NCBI RefSeq assembly: GCF_018687715.1
Contig: NC_056759.1
Coordinates: 29,512,385 to 29,576,384 of the forward strand
Length of the DNA: 64,000 bases
Direction of reading: 5' to 3'
From: Carya illinoinensis
Lineage: Eukaryota > Streptophyta > Magnoliopsida > Fagales > Juglandaceae
The stretch's first letter is position 1. Each line of letters begins with the position of its first letter. The notes under the pieces are model-generated. The model was not told the origin of the DNA and did not search any database. It saw only the letters and a program-made list of their open reading frames with translations. Positions 11,798 through 22,258 of this stretch are shown piece by piece. The translations under genes and the position numbers were made by a program.

Positions 11798-14700
11798 TTT
11801 TATTGTTATTTTTATTAGATATGTTTTGGGGTAGTCATTTGTTTTGAATAGGATTTCTCTACTGTTAAACCATACACCTCTTTTATTTTTTTTTTTCTGT
11901 TTGGTTTCCAGAGTGAGTAGTTTCCTTATTTGAAACTAATTTTCAATTCAAACACTTCAAAACTCTTATCCTCTCGGTGTTTCTTTCCGCGTGGGAGTAG
12001 TTTCCCAAAGCCTAGTTGTATTCAAACCCCTTCAGATTACTCATGACATCTCCCTCTCCCTCATCTATAAATCCCATGGGACCCTCAGATTTTAACACAA
12101 GAAAATCCAGTTGAAGACAGAGAAACTTACTGGCGCAGCCCTTTAACCAAACAGCCGCCGCCATCGATCACACGGAGGAGATCGGAGTACTATTCCGACT
12201 GCCTAGAAACTGCCGATCAGGCACCCCACACCATTTTCGGTGAGCCCTCGATGGGATCTCGCTCTCTCTCTCTCTCTCGTTTCCTGCCGGCCAGCTTGTG
12301 CCGCCGTGACCAGCACCCAGATCCACCAGCGCAGTGGTTCTCCTTCTCTTGGTGAGTCTGAACTTCCCTTTGCCACTCGGCTCATTGTTCTTCCGTTGGT
12401 AACGTAACACTTCTAATTCTTTGTCTACGCCTTTCCCAAAATGCCCTTCTCAGTAAGATGAGTTTTTGCTGGGGCTGGGTTTTGATTGTATTTGGGCTAA
12501 TATTTTAAATCGGGTGGGCTGGTTTTATGCAGAAACTATCTTAATAGTTTGAGTTGATTTCTTGTGGGCTTGATGATTTTAATGGGCTGGTTGAGTTTGC
12601 AGAAAACTGTTTTAGTGATTTTTAAGTGGGCTGTTTTCTTTAATTGGGGCTGGGCTGAAATTTAAGTTAACCCAAAGTTTTACATGAATAAATATGAGCC
12701 CATAGACTTGTTTTTATCAGAAAATATGTAAGGGATTTTAAGCATATTTTAAATTATACACTTTAGTCTATTATTTTAATTAATATTCTAATTGTCTATT
12801 CTATTTAACTATGTTTTAAAGAAAATTATTAAGTTATATTTTTTTTATAGAGAAGTTAGGGAATGTGTTGTGAGTTTTAAATAATATTATTTTATGTAAT
12901 CTTTGTATAATTGAATAATTATTAAATTATTGCTTTGGTATTATTTTAAGTATTTAGAATGCTATGACACGTTTTCTAGAAAAGTTAGTAACGATTAGTG
13001 CCTCATATAGGTTACGAGTTACAACGTGAGATTGTGGAAGTAGCGCTAAGAGGTAATTAGTATGATCATATAATTGCATGTGTACTTTAAATGTTGTAAT
13101 GAGATATGAAAATATGATGTTAAGTCAATGTTAGATTCCTTTCACAATCTTTGATGAATTATGTAATTATGCTTGTATGAATGAATTCGTTGTTTGATTG
13201 AGTGAATGATTCTAAAAGCACATGGAAGCGATGAAATGTTCATGTAGTAATTTAAGTCTATACCATGTAGTAATTTGGGGGATGAGTTCAAGTTTCACCT
13301 GGTTAAGTGGGAGCAAGTTTGCCGTCCTATCTCGGGGGGAGGTTTGGGAGTCAGACAACTAAGAGTCTTCAATTGTGCTTTGCTAGGCAATTGGCTATGG
13401 AGATATTCCAGGGAACCGGATTCTTTGTGGAAACTGTTGATTGAGAAGAAATATGGGGGTCTATGGGGGGATTGGTGTACCAGAGAAGCAAGAGGGGCCT
13501 ATGGCGTCGGGTTATGGAAAGACATAAGAAGAGGGTGGGGGGCGTTCAGCTGCTTCACAAAGTTCCATTTGGGAACGGGTTCTAGAGTAAAATTTTGGAG
13601 CTATGTCTGGTGTGGTGACAGGGCTTTGAAAGATTTGTTCCCTTTGCTCTTCCAGTTGGCAAGTGCCAAGGATGTTTCAGTTGCGGAAGTCATGGAGGTA
13701 GCGGAGGGTCAACTTCTTTGGAATGTCAATTTTAGTAGGAGGGCGCAAGACTGGGAAATGAGCAGTTTTGAAGATTTTTACAGCCTTATCTACTCCGCTA
13801 GACCAAACAAACAACAAGAGGATGCTTTATGGTGGACCCCTGCAGGTAAAGGTATTTTTACTGTGCGATCTTTTTATAAGGCCCTCACTCAAGAGCCGAA
13901 TATTCAGTTTCCTTGGAGAAAGATATGGCGTCACAAGGCCCCTACCAAAGTGTCATTTTTTGTCTGGACGGCCGCCTTAGGTAAGATACTCACCACTGAC
14001 AATTTGAGGAAAATGAGGATTATTATCGCAGACTGGTGTTGTATGTGCAAAAGAGTCGGAGAGTCGGTGGATCACCTCCTTTTGCATTGTGATATAGCTA
14101 GGAGTCTCTGGAATGAAATCTTTGGTAGACTGGATATGGCTTGGGTTATGCCAAAAACTGTGGAGGCAGCTTTGGCTTGTTGGGTAAACCTAAGAGGTCG
14201 GCAACCTATTAAAGCTATTTGGAAGATGATCCCTCTCTGCATTATGTGGGTTTTGTGGTAGGAGCGCAACGAAAGGACTTTCGAAGTTCAGGCGAGATCG
14301 TTAGAGGAGCTTAAAATTTTATTTTTTAGAACTCTTTCTAGTTGGGCTATTGCCGTTGACTTCAGACTTCAATGGCATGGCTCTTCGAGAGTTCCTTGTC
14401 TCTATTGTGCCTACTTAGTTAGGCATCTTGCCTCTTGTAATACTGGCTTTTGCCATCCGTTTTTGATTAATAAAACTTGTTTATTCATAAAAAAAAAAGT
14501 GAGTGTTGAGCGAATTTTCTGTATGAGCTTCGTTTGAACAACTAGTCAAGTGCATGTCAAGCGAACTTTCTGTCCGAGCTTCGCTCGAGCGACTAGTTGA
14601 GTGCATGTCGAGCAAACTTTCTATCTTGGAGTTTGCTTGAGTCACTAATGAGTGAATGTCGAGCTGATTTCCATTCTTCGTCTTTTTGTCATTTTTCTTT

Positions 14701-17700
14701 AGCCAATCATCACTCAACAAGGCTACAACACAATTTAACTCATTTATCACATGTATATGCCAACACACTCATTTTACATTAACAGTTTCCCTATCATTTT
14801 GTCTTATTTTGAGCTACGTTGAGCCATATTTCTTCTGTCACTTCTTTTCTTTTTGCTCTGAAGTCAAGTTTGCAGTCATCTACGAAATTCACTGTCTTGA
14901 AGTTGGATGTCGTAGATTTTCTTTTAGAAGATATTTTAATTTATTTGTAACCCCATGGGGTTGGCTCAAGTGGTAAAGTTCTTGGTCTCAGTGGTATGCT
15001 TACTCTAAGGTCCAAGGTTCAAATCCTACTGGGCGCAAATAATCTCTAGGGGACTACTATCCGTAGCACGTAGTTTGTAATTAGGCTTTTTCTTGTATAC
15101 TTCCTGTGTACTCGGGCTTTGCCTATTTACGTGGATCAATAAAATATCTTTTATCTAAAAAAAAAAGAAAAAAATCTCTAGGGGCCATCGGACTGGGGGA
15201 ATGAATTAGCTGAGGTGCACTTGTGGGGAACTCCTTGCTGAGGGTTTGTGCACCCCCAGAATTAGTCGGGATACTATTCGCAGACACCCGATGCCAACAA
15301 AAAAATTATTTAATTTGTATGTTAGGGGCAAACCACCATAGCTTCCACTTCATTGACATGTCCATATGAAATGTTACATACGATTTGTATTGCTTACTTA
15401 TCATGGTAAATTTTTTTTTTCTTCTCTCTTGAAGCTTACCTCTATAATTCTTATCCAGCATTTGACCCTGTTTGGTGTGATCAATAAAACCATGTTGCTT
15501 GCGTAGCATCTATTGGGGACTTGTTTGTCTATCTGTCAAGTCAGTTTATCATGAAAAGTCTTTTTCGGGTCATTAGGGGCGCTTTATTATGGGTTAGGTG
15601 TTTTCTTGTATACGTTCAGTATACTTGGTTACTCCTTTTGATATATAAAATATTTTTACTTATAAAAAAAGAAAAAGTTTTATCATGAAAAGTGTACTTA
15701 CAAAAAAACGATTAACAAGTATATACATTGGGGCATATAGTTAAGTATTTATAATTTTTTTAAGGGAGTGTACTCTTTATTGGCACCGGGTGTTAGGGAC
15801 AAAATCCCAACTAATCCCAAGGGTGCATAGGTCCTTGGCAATTGGATTGTAGAATCTTCTAAGTTGGCTCTTTATGTGTAAATGAGAGGGAGAGTCAGTA
15901 AATAACATTCTTTCGCATTTGCATTTTTTTAGCCAAGTAGGAGTTGTTATGCTTTCTATTCTCTCTTTTTGCCCTGAGTTCCACTTCCACCACACCCAGC
16001 CTTATAGATGTCTGCTTGTTGATAATGGCATTTCATTAGTGGACAAAAGCTCCCAGAGTAGAGGTCAGCACCATCAAATTTTGTTTTAGATGCTTGCTTG
16101 GAGGGACATAAATGCCCCATGAGCTTCTTCAAGCCTTGCAGGATTTTAAGTGTGCTTTTTATCTTACTCATAAATAGAAAAAGTATCATATGTGTGCTGT
16201 TTTGCTCATTCATTTGGCTGGATTGTAATGTTGACCCTTTTCTCCATATCCCTTTCTTCATTTGCAAGGTTACACCCATCTTTAGAACTTTTTTTAAAGA
16301 TTTCTGAAATTTTCAAGAAGTATTAAGGCCTATGTATCTTTCCTGTCTTGTCTCTATATAAATGTTATATTATATTGGAACAATTGGTTTAGAGATACTG
16401 CCATTCCCTTTCTCAAAACAATTTGCATTAGTTGGCCAACATTGCACCTAAGTTTGCAGATTCAATCAAGGGCAGCTTTTAGTGGCAGATCAAGATATGG
16501 TGAACCTGAGATTGATAATGTACCCCAGAGAGTCAGGAATGGAGAGTTGCCTGAAACATGGTATAATCAGTTCATTGAGAAGTATAGAATTGGCAAACGT
16601 TATAGTTTGTCATCAGCAGACCATGAATTAGACAAACGTACACCCGAAGAGATGTCTGCTTATTTGAGACTTCTTGAGAGGCATAAGAAAAGGCGTATGG
16701 CATTTAAGGAGGATCACTCCATGGGCTATGGGAATTCCATGTTGGAGAATCAGTCAAACTTGCATCCAAATTCTGTATTAAATGGCAGTAGTTTAATTGA
16801 AGATGATGCACCTCTTTTCCCGGAGACAATGTTTACATTGAACTGTGTACCTGAGAGTGCACTCCCCCACACAGATAGAGTGGAAGAAAACCAGAAAGTT
16901 GAGTTCTATGGAGTTCTTGATAGCTTGCCTCAAATTATGACCAGGAATCCTCATATCAGGCCTCAGTACCTCAGCATAGAACATGGAGGAAGCTTATCTC
17001 GTGGGAAAATTGGGTCTGAAGGGAACAGGAAACATCTTGGTCCGGAGCAAGCGTCACTAATGTCTCAAAAGGTTATAGCACGCATGTTGGCAAGTGTGGG
17101 GTTTGGTGGTGCCTCTGAAGTTCCAGTGGAAGTCTTCTCTCAGCTGCTGAGCTGTCATGTATGCAAATTAGGCCGAATATTGAAGGTCCTTGCTGATAGT
17201 TACAGAAAGCAATGTTCAGCTACCGAACTACTTAAGATGTTTCTGAAGACATTGGGATATAGGTATGTTTGAAATCTCTTTTAAATTTTGGTATCAGAAC
17301 ATTATTTTGTTTTATTTTTAAGTTCTCTTTTATTCCCTTAAATTGCAGTGAGATTAGGACACTAAAGTTGTATTTTAACTCGTGTGTGCGTGTTTGTGCA
17401 CATTCCTGCCTACAGTTTAAGAAATTCAGTTTTCGGTCTGGTCCTGGGGTGTGGTTTTTTTGGATTGGACCGGACCAGACCTGACCGAATTGGACTGAAA
17501 TGTTTCCATATAAATTTTAAATATATAATATATTATTTTATATAGTAATTGTATAAGTTAATTATGTAATTTTTATATAATCTATCACCATTGACCATAT
17601 AAAATGTAAAATAATATATGCTATCAATTAACTAATATATCATATGATAATATATGTTATTATATGTAGATACATACTCTACTATTTACACCTAATTAAA

Positions 17701-19749
17701 GTAATGAGATAAATTTTTTTAAGATACCTAAGTTGCAAGTAAGCATGAATAATCTATGGACAATAACATTATTTAATGTTCATTAACCATATATAAAATG
17801 TTAGAATTTTAATATAGACCATTATGAATGCTAAGGTACTAAGTTAGTAACTATTAACATCATAAATATAATTATAATTAAATTTCTTTTAATGAGTTAT
17901 TTACATAATCCAAATTAAAGAGCTCACTTAATTTTAATTTTTCTAATTTAATTAATTTTTGTATTAATTTATTTGCCAAGAAAAGAAAAGAGGAAAAAAA
18001 TGTTCATACCGACCGGATTGATGGCTAACGGTCTGATCCGGCAAAAAGGTAGACCGACATTTTAGGTCTGTGACAACGCCCCCGGGGGGCGCCTCCCGGA
18101 CCGGACCGATTACACCCTTGACAATTAGTATTCCTTTCCAAGCATAATTTGCTGGTAGACACCTTTGCAGCAACTTTTATCCTTTAAAGTTTTAAACCTT
18201 AAATTAATTGGAAAAGGACGAAATGTTCTAGGGAGCGCTGATCTGGTAGCCATAAATGATTGCATAGTTTGATGAAGGCTTGATTGGATGAATTAAATGG
18301 TTTTAAATGGTTCATTATTCAATTTAATAGCCGATAATTTTATAAAATTGGCTCAACACAAATCAATGTCCCAAAAAAAGGCCATAATTGGAAAAAAAGG
18401 ATTTAGTATCAAGTCTGACATGGTCAAAATATCAGGAAACAGGCTTTGGTCTTTTTATGTTAATCTTTCCCTTCTAGTAGGTCTAATTTGTTTCAAATTT
18501 GCATGTGGTTTTCTTCTAGATCACTTAGACCAATTCAAACGTGAATATTCTAATTATTTATTGTCTAACATCTCTCTCTCTCTCTCTCTCTCTCTGCACG
18601 CGCTAGTAATTTGGGGCCTTTAGCCGAGCATGTGAAGGATGGCTCCAGGAATTTTGTTCAACCAACTCAGCAACAACTTCAAGGAATCCAGCCACAATTG
18701 CAGTCACAGCACCATAGTTCCCTTCTACTTCCCCAGCAAGTATGTGCATTGGCATTCAAATGCTCTGAATTTTAGTTTCATACTGCTTCTGTTCCTTGGA
18801 TATTTTTTGGGTATTAAATGGAACTCCTAAATTCAGCTAGTTTAATTCAAATTTTTAGTTGGGTCTTTTCGTCCATGTCATGTTATTATGGTTTATAACC
18901 TTTAGCTGACGGTGTTTGTCCCTTTTCAGGGGAGCATTGAAAGAAATGTTTTTTTGAAACATTTATGCACCTTTGGTACACTCCATATTTTCTTAGCGCA
19001 AAGCATTTGCATGGACTAAGTTTGGCAGGCGGGATTCTAGATATTGAAAAATCTCCTCTAGGTTTTAGAGCCAATCTGTCATTAGATTTTCAACTTTGAC
19101 CTTACATGATTTCACAATATGATTATTTTTTTCCTTTTTATTGTGTACTTGGTGTGTCATTATTGGCATCATGATTCCTTTGCAATTTTTGGTGAACCTA
19201 CAGATGCCGAGACAAATGCATCCACAGATGCAGCAAATTATTCATCCCCAGAATCCGGCTTTTCAGCAACAACAGCAGCATCTGGAAAGAATGAGAAGAC
19301 GTCAACCTTCCACTCGGACTGTTATGGATATGGGGAAGGACAGACCAATGGTGCAAGTTAAGATTGAAAACCCAACAGAATTACCAATGGATGGTAATGC
19401 GCTGAACTCTATCAATGCCAGACATCCTCAAATGCAATTCCCTCCGCAACAAATTGCGTCAATGTCGAATCTCCATGCACCGGGGAGTCAGTTTAGACAG
19501 ATCTCTTCCATTCAAATGCCCCAAATCCAGACACAGTGAGAAAAACTGAAGACTGTTTTCTGCTAATGACCATAAGTATAGGATATTCTTGATTGAATTT
19601 CTGTGAATTTCTTATTCCCATGCAGGAATATGGGCATTGTTAGGGCCCGGCCTGTAAAGGTGGAGGGCTTTCAGGAATTGATGGGTGGGGAGGCTACATC
19701 AAAGCATGATACAGAGGAAAATAGGCTCATGTCTCCCTCAAGTAAATAG
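9921..19749 (+). CDS. Conserved plant protein, possible histone-fold segment and Gln/Met-rich tail; multi-exon gene
   Basis: Exons I can join in frame with GT-AG borders are 9921-10230, 10312-10418, 16460-17262, 18607-18739, 19204-19535 and 19626-19749 (stop TAG). At least one exon between 10418 and 16460 is unresolved. The six exons give about 602 residues. The N-terminus (MGEKGLGYYDLARKLE...) is Trp-rich and has a Ser run. The large third exon has the basic block ELPETWYNQFIEKY and later KVIARMLASVGFGGASEVP...LGRILKVLADSYRK, which by spacing and hydrophobic pattern could be a histone fold of the TAF/bromodomain-associated type. This is inference. The C-terminus is rich in Gln, Met and Pro, followed by VKVEGFQELMGG. 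I recognise the protein as conserved in plants but cannot name it. A nuclear, transcription-related role is plausible. The start ATG at 9921 is preferred because the open frame upstream lacks an ATG. Confidence 0.7.
10312..10418 (+). CDS. Exon 2 of the conserved plant gene
   Basis: The acceptor is TTTCAG at 10306-10311, and the exon ends AAG before GT at 10419-10420, in phase 0. An in-frame continuation with an acceptor at 10491-10496 (GTACAG, then EKIPSEKKKEK) looks like a third exon, but it reaches TGA at 10548 with no obvious donor. That exon may be shorter than it looks, mis-assigned, or damaged. Confidence 0.7.
10497..10550 (+). other. Possible exon 3 fragment (Lys-rich) ending in a stop
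   Basis: It follows a good acceptor and continues the frame for 17 codons (EKIPSEKKKEKFFMRIH) before TGA. The only GT inside it, at 10511, would leave the wrong phase for the next exon at 16460. Three readings are possible: an alternative short transcript end, an exon whose true donor I cannot see, or a disabling change. RNA evidence is needed to decide. Confidence 0.35.
11180..11727 (+). mobile_element. LTR-retrotransposon internal debris
   Basis: It contains the stretch ending AACACCTAGAG followed by TGGGGGTGAATATGTTAC. I associate this short block with the 3' internal part of plant LTR retrotransposons next to the left inverted-repeat arm. No open frame survives. The assignment rests on this signature only. 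Confidence 0.4.
11728..13250 (+). mobile_element. Probable LTR fragment (TGTAACATCCC start)
   Basis: It starts TGTAACATCCCAATCCC, a form very common for plant gypsy-type LTR ends. An ATT microsatellite follows (11753-11791). A 5'-leader-like GC-rich part (12110-12400) carries CT repeats, and then comes AT-rich sequence. There is no second copy or TSD in the window, so the element type is an inference. It appears cut at the right by the LINE fragment at about 13260. Confidence 0.4.
11753..11791. repeat. (ATT)n microsatellite
   Basis: About 13 near-perfect trinucleotide units are read directly. It lies in intronic TE sequence and is probably length-variable. Confidence 0.9.
13262..14498 (+). 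mobile_element. 5'-truncated LINE 3' end with zf-RVT domain and poly(A)
   Basis: A 328-codon open frame (13275-14261) reads as the C-terminal part of a plant LINE ORF2. It has the post-RT block (KWEQVCRPISGGGLGVRQL), then a zf-RVT domain with FTVRSFYKAL, WRHKAPTKVSFFVW and the Cys/His set CCMCKR...ESVDHLLLHC. After a single stop the frame goes on to about 14400. The copy ends in AATAAAACTTG...TTCATAAAAAAAAAA (poly(A) near 14488-14498). Five-prime truncation plus a poly(A) tail is the hallmark of LINE retrotransposition. It is younger than the LINE at 1-8 kb, since its frame is nearly intact, and it sits in an intron of the host gene. Confidence 0.85.
14500..14680. repeat. Short tandem motif array (GAGCGA...CTAGT) in the right inverted-repeat arm
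   Basis: Three to four drifted copies of a unit of about 55-60 bp share GTCGAGC.AACTTTCT and GAGC.ACTAGT. The reverse-complement counterpart is at 11040-11180. It seems to be an internal feature of the LTR family that forms the arms. Confidence 0.6.
14949..15174 (+). mobile_element. tRNA-derived SINE
   Basis: It begins AACCCCATGGGGTTGGCTCAAGTGG, with a pol III box A (TGGCTCAAGTGG near 14962) and box B (GGTTCAAATCC, 15016-15026) at tRNA spacing. An unrelated body follows, ending TTTACGTGGATCAATAAAA and an A-rich tail (15157-15174). It cannot fold as a functional tRNA and has a tail and poly(A), so it is a SINE rather than a tRNA gene. The body's last part (CTTGTATACTTCCTGTGTAC) resembles 15575-15660, which suggests both share a LINE-type 3' tail. 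Confidence 0.75.
15175..15306 (+). mobile_element. SINE-like fragment abutting the first
   Basis: It starts TCTCTAGGGGCCATCGGACTGG, continuing the SINE-type text seen at 15050 (CTCTAGGGGAC). It holds GCACCCCCAGAATTAGTCGGG and ends ACACCCGATGCCAACAAAAAA. The reverse complement of a related end (GGCACCGGGTGTTAGGGAC) occurs at 15781-15840. Probably a partial second SINE copy of a related subfamily. Confidence 0.55.
15540..15672 (+). mobile_element. LINE/SINE 3' tail fragment
   Basis: TTTTCTTGTATACGTTCAGTATACTTGG... followed by TATAAAAAAAGAAAAAG parallels the tail of the SINE at 14949-15174. Short, non-coding, and assigned only by that internal similarity. Confidence 0.45.
16460..17262 (+). CDS. 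Exon (large) of the conserved plant gene
   Basis: The acceptor TTTGCAG at 16453-16459 opens in phase 0, and the donor GTATGTT is at 17263, leaving two bases (AG). The open frame is unbroken for 267 codons. It holds ELPETWYNQFIEKY and a Lys/Arg-rich helix LRLLERHKKRR (a plausible nuclear-localisation patch). Near its end is the amphipathic set ARMLASVGF...VFSQLLSCHVCKLGRILKVLADSYR, which I read as possibly histone-fold-like. Confidence 0.85.
17431..18119. mobile_element. Non-autonomous element with GGACCGGACC-type ends in intron
   Basis: The left end carries GGATTGGACCGGACCAGACC and the right end CCGGACCGGACCGATTACACCC. The latter reads GGGTGTAATCGGTCCGGTCC in reverse, so the ends are inverted-repeat related, and the centre is strongly AT-rich. 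I associate such ends with plant hAT-like MITEs. I did not find a clean 8-bp duplication, so the borders are approximate. Confidence 0.55.
18571..18595. repeat. (TC)n microsatellite next to a splice acceptor
   Basis: A pyrimidine-only TC run ends about 12 bases before the acceptor of the exon at 18607. It serves as, or replaces, the polypyrimidine tract. Length change here could affect splicing. Confidence 0.85.
18607..18739 (+). CDS. Exon of the conserved plant gene
   Basis: It joins the AG left from the previous exon to T, giving SNLGPLAEHVKDGSRNFVQPTQQQLQGI. The donor is GTATGTG after CAGCAA. The sequence turns Gln-rich and begins the low-complexity C-terminal part. Confidence 0.8.
19204..19535 (+). 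CDS. Exon of the conserved plant gene (Gln/Met-rich)
   Basis: The acceptor is CCTACAG, and it reads MPRQMHPQMQQIIHPQNPAFQQQQQ and on to QMPQIQTQ. The donor is GTGAGAA at 19536 (phase 2). The segment is a glutamine/methionine-rich region typical of transcription co-regulator tails. Confidence 0.8.
19626..19749 (+). CDS. Last exon of the conserved plant gene
   Basis: After CATGCAG the frame reads NMGIVRARPVKVEGFQELMGG and ends SPSSK, stop TAG at 19747-19749. A long A run soon after (from about 19789) lies in the presumed 3' UTR. Confidence 0.8.
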
Positions 19750-22258
19750 TTGAGGTGCATGCAAGCTAGCCCCGACAACCACGGGTGTAAAAAAAAAAAA
19801 AAAAAAATGTAAATAACTTTTGCTAGTATTTGGTCATTTGTTGTAGACACAGGTGGGGTAGTTTTGCCTTTAGTGCTTTTTTCTGCAATAGTTTTTGCTG
19901 TTTTTTGCTGTAGAAGCAGCTTTTCTTTCCGATACAAAGCAGACCTAAATATGAGTACTTTTGTACAGTTTTTTTAAGATAATTGACCTTTCTAAATTAA
20001 AATATCGTCTTGTTAAAATACACCCATTTTGTCAGTAATGGCTAGCCAATTTCTGTTCCTTCTATATATGCCACATGGATCAAAAGCCCCATAATAAAAA
20101 TGGGGCTGTAAATAAATTATGCTACTCTGATTTTGCATGTCTCGGAGTTGGAGTTGGGCATAGAAAAATGGTTGGAGTTGGAGTTAGAATTTCTTAAGAA
20201 AAAAAGTCGAAAACTGACTGGTAAAAGGATCGGGTAAGTTGGTTGGTTAGAGTTTTCCTATGAGTTGAAGGTTTCAGGAGACCAGTGCTGCTTTAAAGAC
20301 CTTCGGAGGCAGATCATGTTCTCTCAATGTTCACCAGTATGCTTGTATTGCTCTCGGAACCACAAGAAGGTGATCAAGGACTCTGGTATTCTGTCAAAAA
20401 AAACCAATGAGTCGCTCGCGTCCAGGTGGAAGGCAAGCCTTTCTTCAAACCCTTTGAAATATGCTTTTCCATTTTCTAGTGATTCCACTTTCTTTTTGTT
20501 TTGTATTCGTTAATAGCTGCATGAGATTTAAGAAGTTAGTTTCATTTCCTCTTTTCTGTTTGTTCTTTTTAATCTTTGCATTGGGTGGCACGGCACTCAA
20601 ATATAATATTTGATAAAACTAACTTGATAAAGCTTGAAGAGGCATCTGTATGCTTCTTCATTATTATGTGATCGGTCGTTTCTATTTGTTTCAGTGACAA
20701 TTTCTTGTTATTCCATTCTTTCGTGTTCTATTTTCATCCACAAATCTCAAAAGCTCTTTTCTTTACAACACAACAAACAATGACTCTTTTCTGATTCTGA
20801 AAATGCAAAGTCAAATTTGAGTAAGGACTAATGTCTAATTCTCTGTCCAAACTCTAATGTCTATAGTAGGAGAGAGATAAGCACATAAAGTAAGTCCTAT
20901 AATATTTATTGAACATTTAATGTTTACTAGAGAGATTTCTGATTTTGTGATTTTTTTATTCCTTGATGTGTTTTTGATGAAATGTGAAATTAGAAATGAA
21001 ATAGAAAATTAAAGAAAAAAGGAAAACTAAATGGGTAATTAAATGTTTAATTGTATGGAGACAATGAAAAGGGAAATGCAGAAAGGAATGTTTGGGAAGA
21101 AAAAAAGTCCCAAACGCCAATAAGATAGTTTATAAGATTTACAAGCCCTTATTAAAATTCTGAATTTCATTAATCCTTTGGCTCACAACGATACTCAGCA
21201 CGATTCGAATTCATCACAACTGATTCTGATATCACTTGTTGAACCGTGAATTATTATTTCAATTAAAGCCAATTATTGACCGGGAAGACGTTCAAATATT
21301 TTTTTGAAAAACTGGACCTCGATCGTAGTAACATGCAAACCGATTTTATGAATGGTTGTAGCGAGACAGCTATTTTATAATCTTTACGCAACTTTTCAAT
21401 CAATTATTATTATTTTTAGAATTCAAGTCTATCAAGTGAAAATACTCAAATAAATTCAAGAAATCCCTATCAAATAAATAAATAAATAAATAAATTCAAG
21501 AAATCGTGTAAAAGTTGTGAAATAGTTACATTTCAATGTTTTGTTCCTATATTGCATTCCAAACCCCCTCTTGCCAAGAGTTTCACCAAATCTAGAAAAT
21601 AATGGTTAGATGTTATTAGTTTTTAAATTATTATTATTATATATAAAGTTTAATTTATGATTTAATTATATAATAAACACAATTTTTTTTAAGCCCATAG
21701 GAACATAGTGTTCTTGAAGTGGGTGGGGGGGGGGGGCAGGGCGGATGGGGTGTTCGCCCTGCCCCCTGGCACCGGAGTGGGGTGTGGGATGAAATTTTCA
21801 TCCCCCGCATATGCAGGGGCGGGGTACGGGGAAAGGGTGCCCCCACCCCCACATATGCAGGTAGCACCCTTAATAGAATGAAAGTATCACGCGTCTCCGT
21901 ATTACGAGAATGCCTAATAATTATTCTCTTGACAGTTATTTTTTTTTTTAAATTATTGGTTAGAACTTCGGATGATGAAAGGATTGTTTAGATGTATTAA
22001 AAAACGATTCTAGGTGGGTGATCTCAATATTAACAAAGCATGGATGACTTTTTGCTTATCCATGAAACCACAAACGTAGAAAACGACAGTAAGTCTTCTT
22101 GCACATTGCATAAGAATAATCAGGTGAATTATTCAAAGTTAATATCAAGAACCATTCTCAAATTTGTCGGGTGTGGAGCATAGTTCTTAACTTGAGCGGA
22201 GGCAATTTGGTACCACTTTTTGTGCTTATTTTATGAAATTAACCCTATCATTTCTGTG
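19750..22258. other. Intergenic after the conserved gene
   Basis: It holds the presumed 3' UTR, an A run at 19789-19807, an AAAT-type microsatellite near 21475-21495, and a GC-rich block at 21719-21870 listed separately. The remaining sequence is AT-rich and I see no supported gene. Confidence 0.6.
21719..21870. repeat. GC-rich G-run block, probable hAT-element fragment
   Basis: About 150 bp of GGGGTG/CCCCGC motifs include a run of some 13 G interrupted once. They resemble the GC-rich ends of the hAT element at 28126-28790 (CATATGCAGGGGCGGGG against CATGGCAGGGGCGGGG). It ends AGGTAGCACCCTTAATAG. It lacks the AT-rich core and clear duplications, so it is probably a deletion derivative or a single end. 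Confidence 0.55.

Larger units (their letters stand above)
10925..14784. mobile_element. Intronic TE complex bounded by a long inverted repeat
   Basis: 10925-11180 and the reverse complement of 14510-14784 are clearly homologous for about 260 bp. Both start TGTTAAT.TAAAATG.GTGTGTTGGCATAT and share the later TTGAGTGATGATTGG and GACTAGT blocks. They could be TIRs of one element, or two LTR fragments of one family in opposite orientation. The TG start, and the retrotransposon-style sequence just inside the left arm, make me favour LTR fragments. Between them lie an LTR-like fragment from 11728 and a LINE 3' end. Confidence 0.6.

Noticed and set aside
13275..14261. A 328-codon host gene inside the intron
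   Set aside because: Sequence is the zf-RVT end of a LINE ORF2 with a poly(A) tail downstream; not a host protein.
14949..15030. Possible functional tRNA gene
   Set aside because: Box A and B are present, but the flanks do not pair into an acceptor stem and an A-tailed unrelated body follows, so it is a SINE head.
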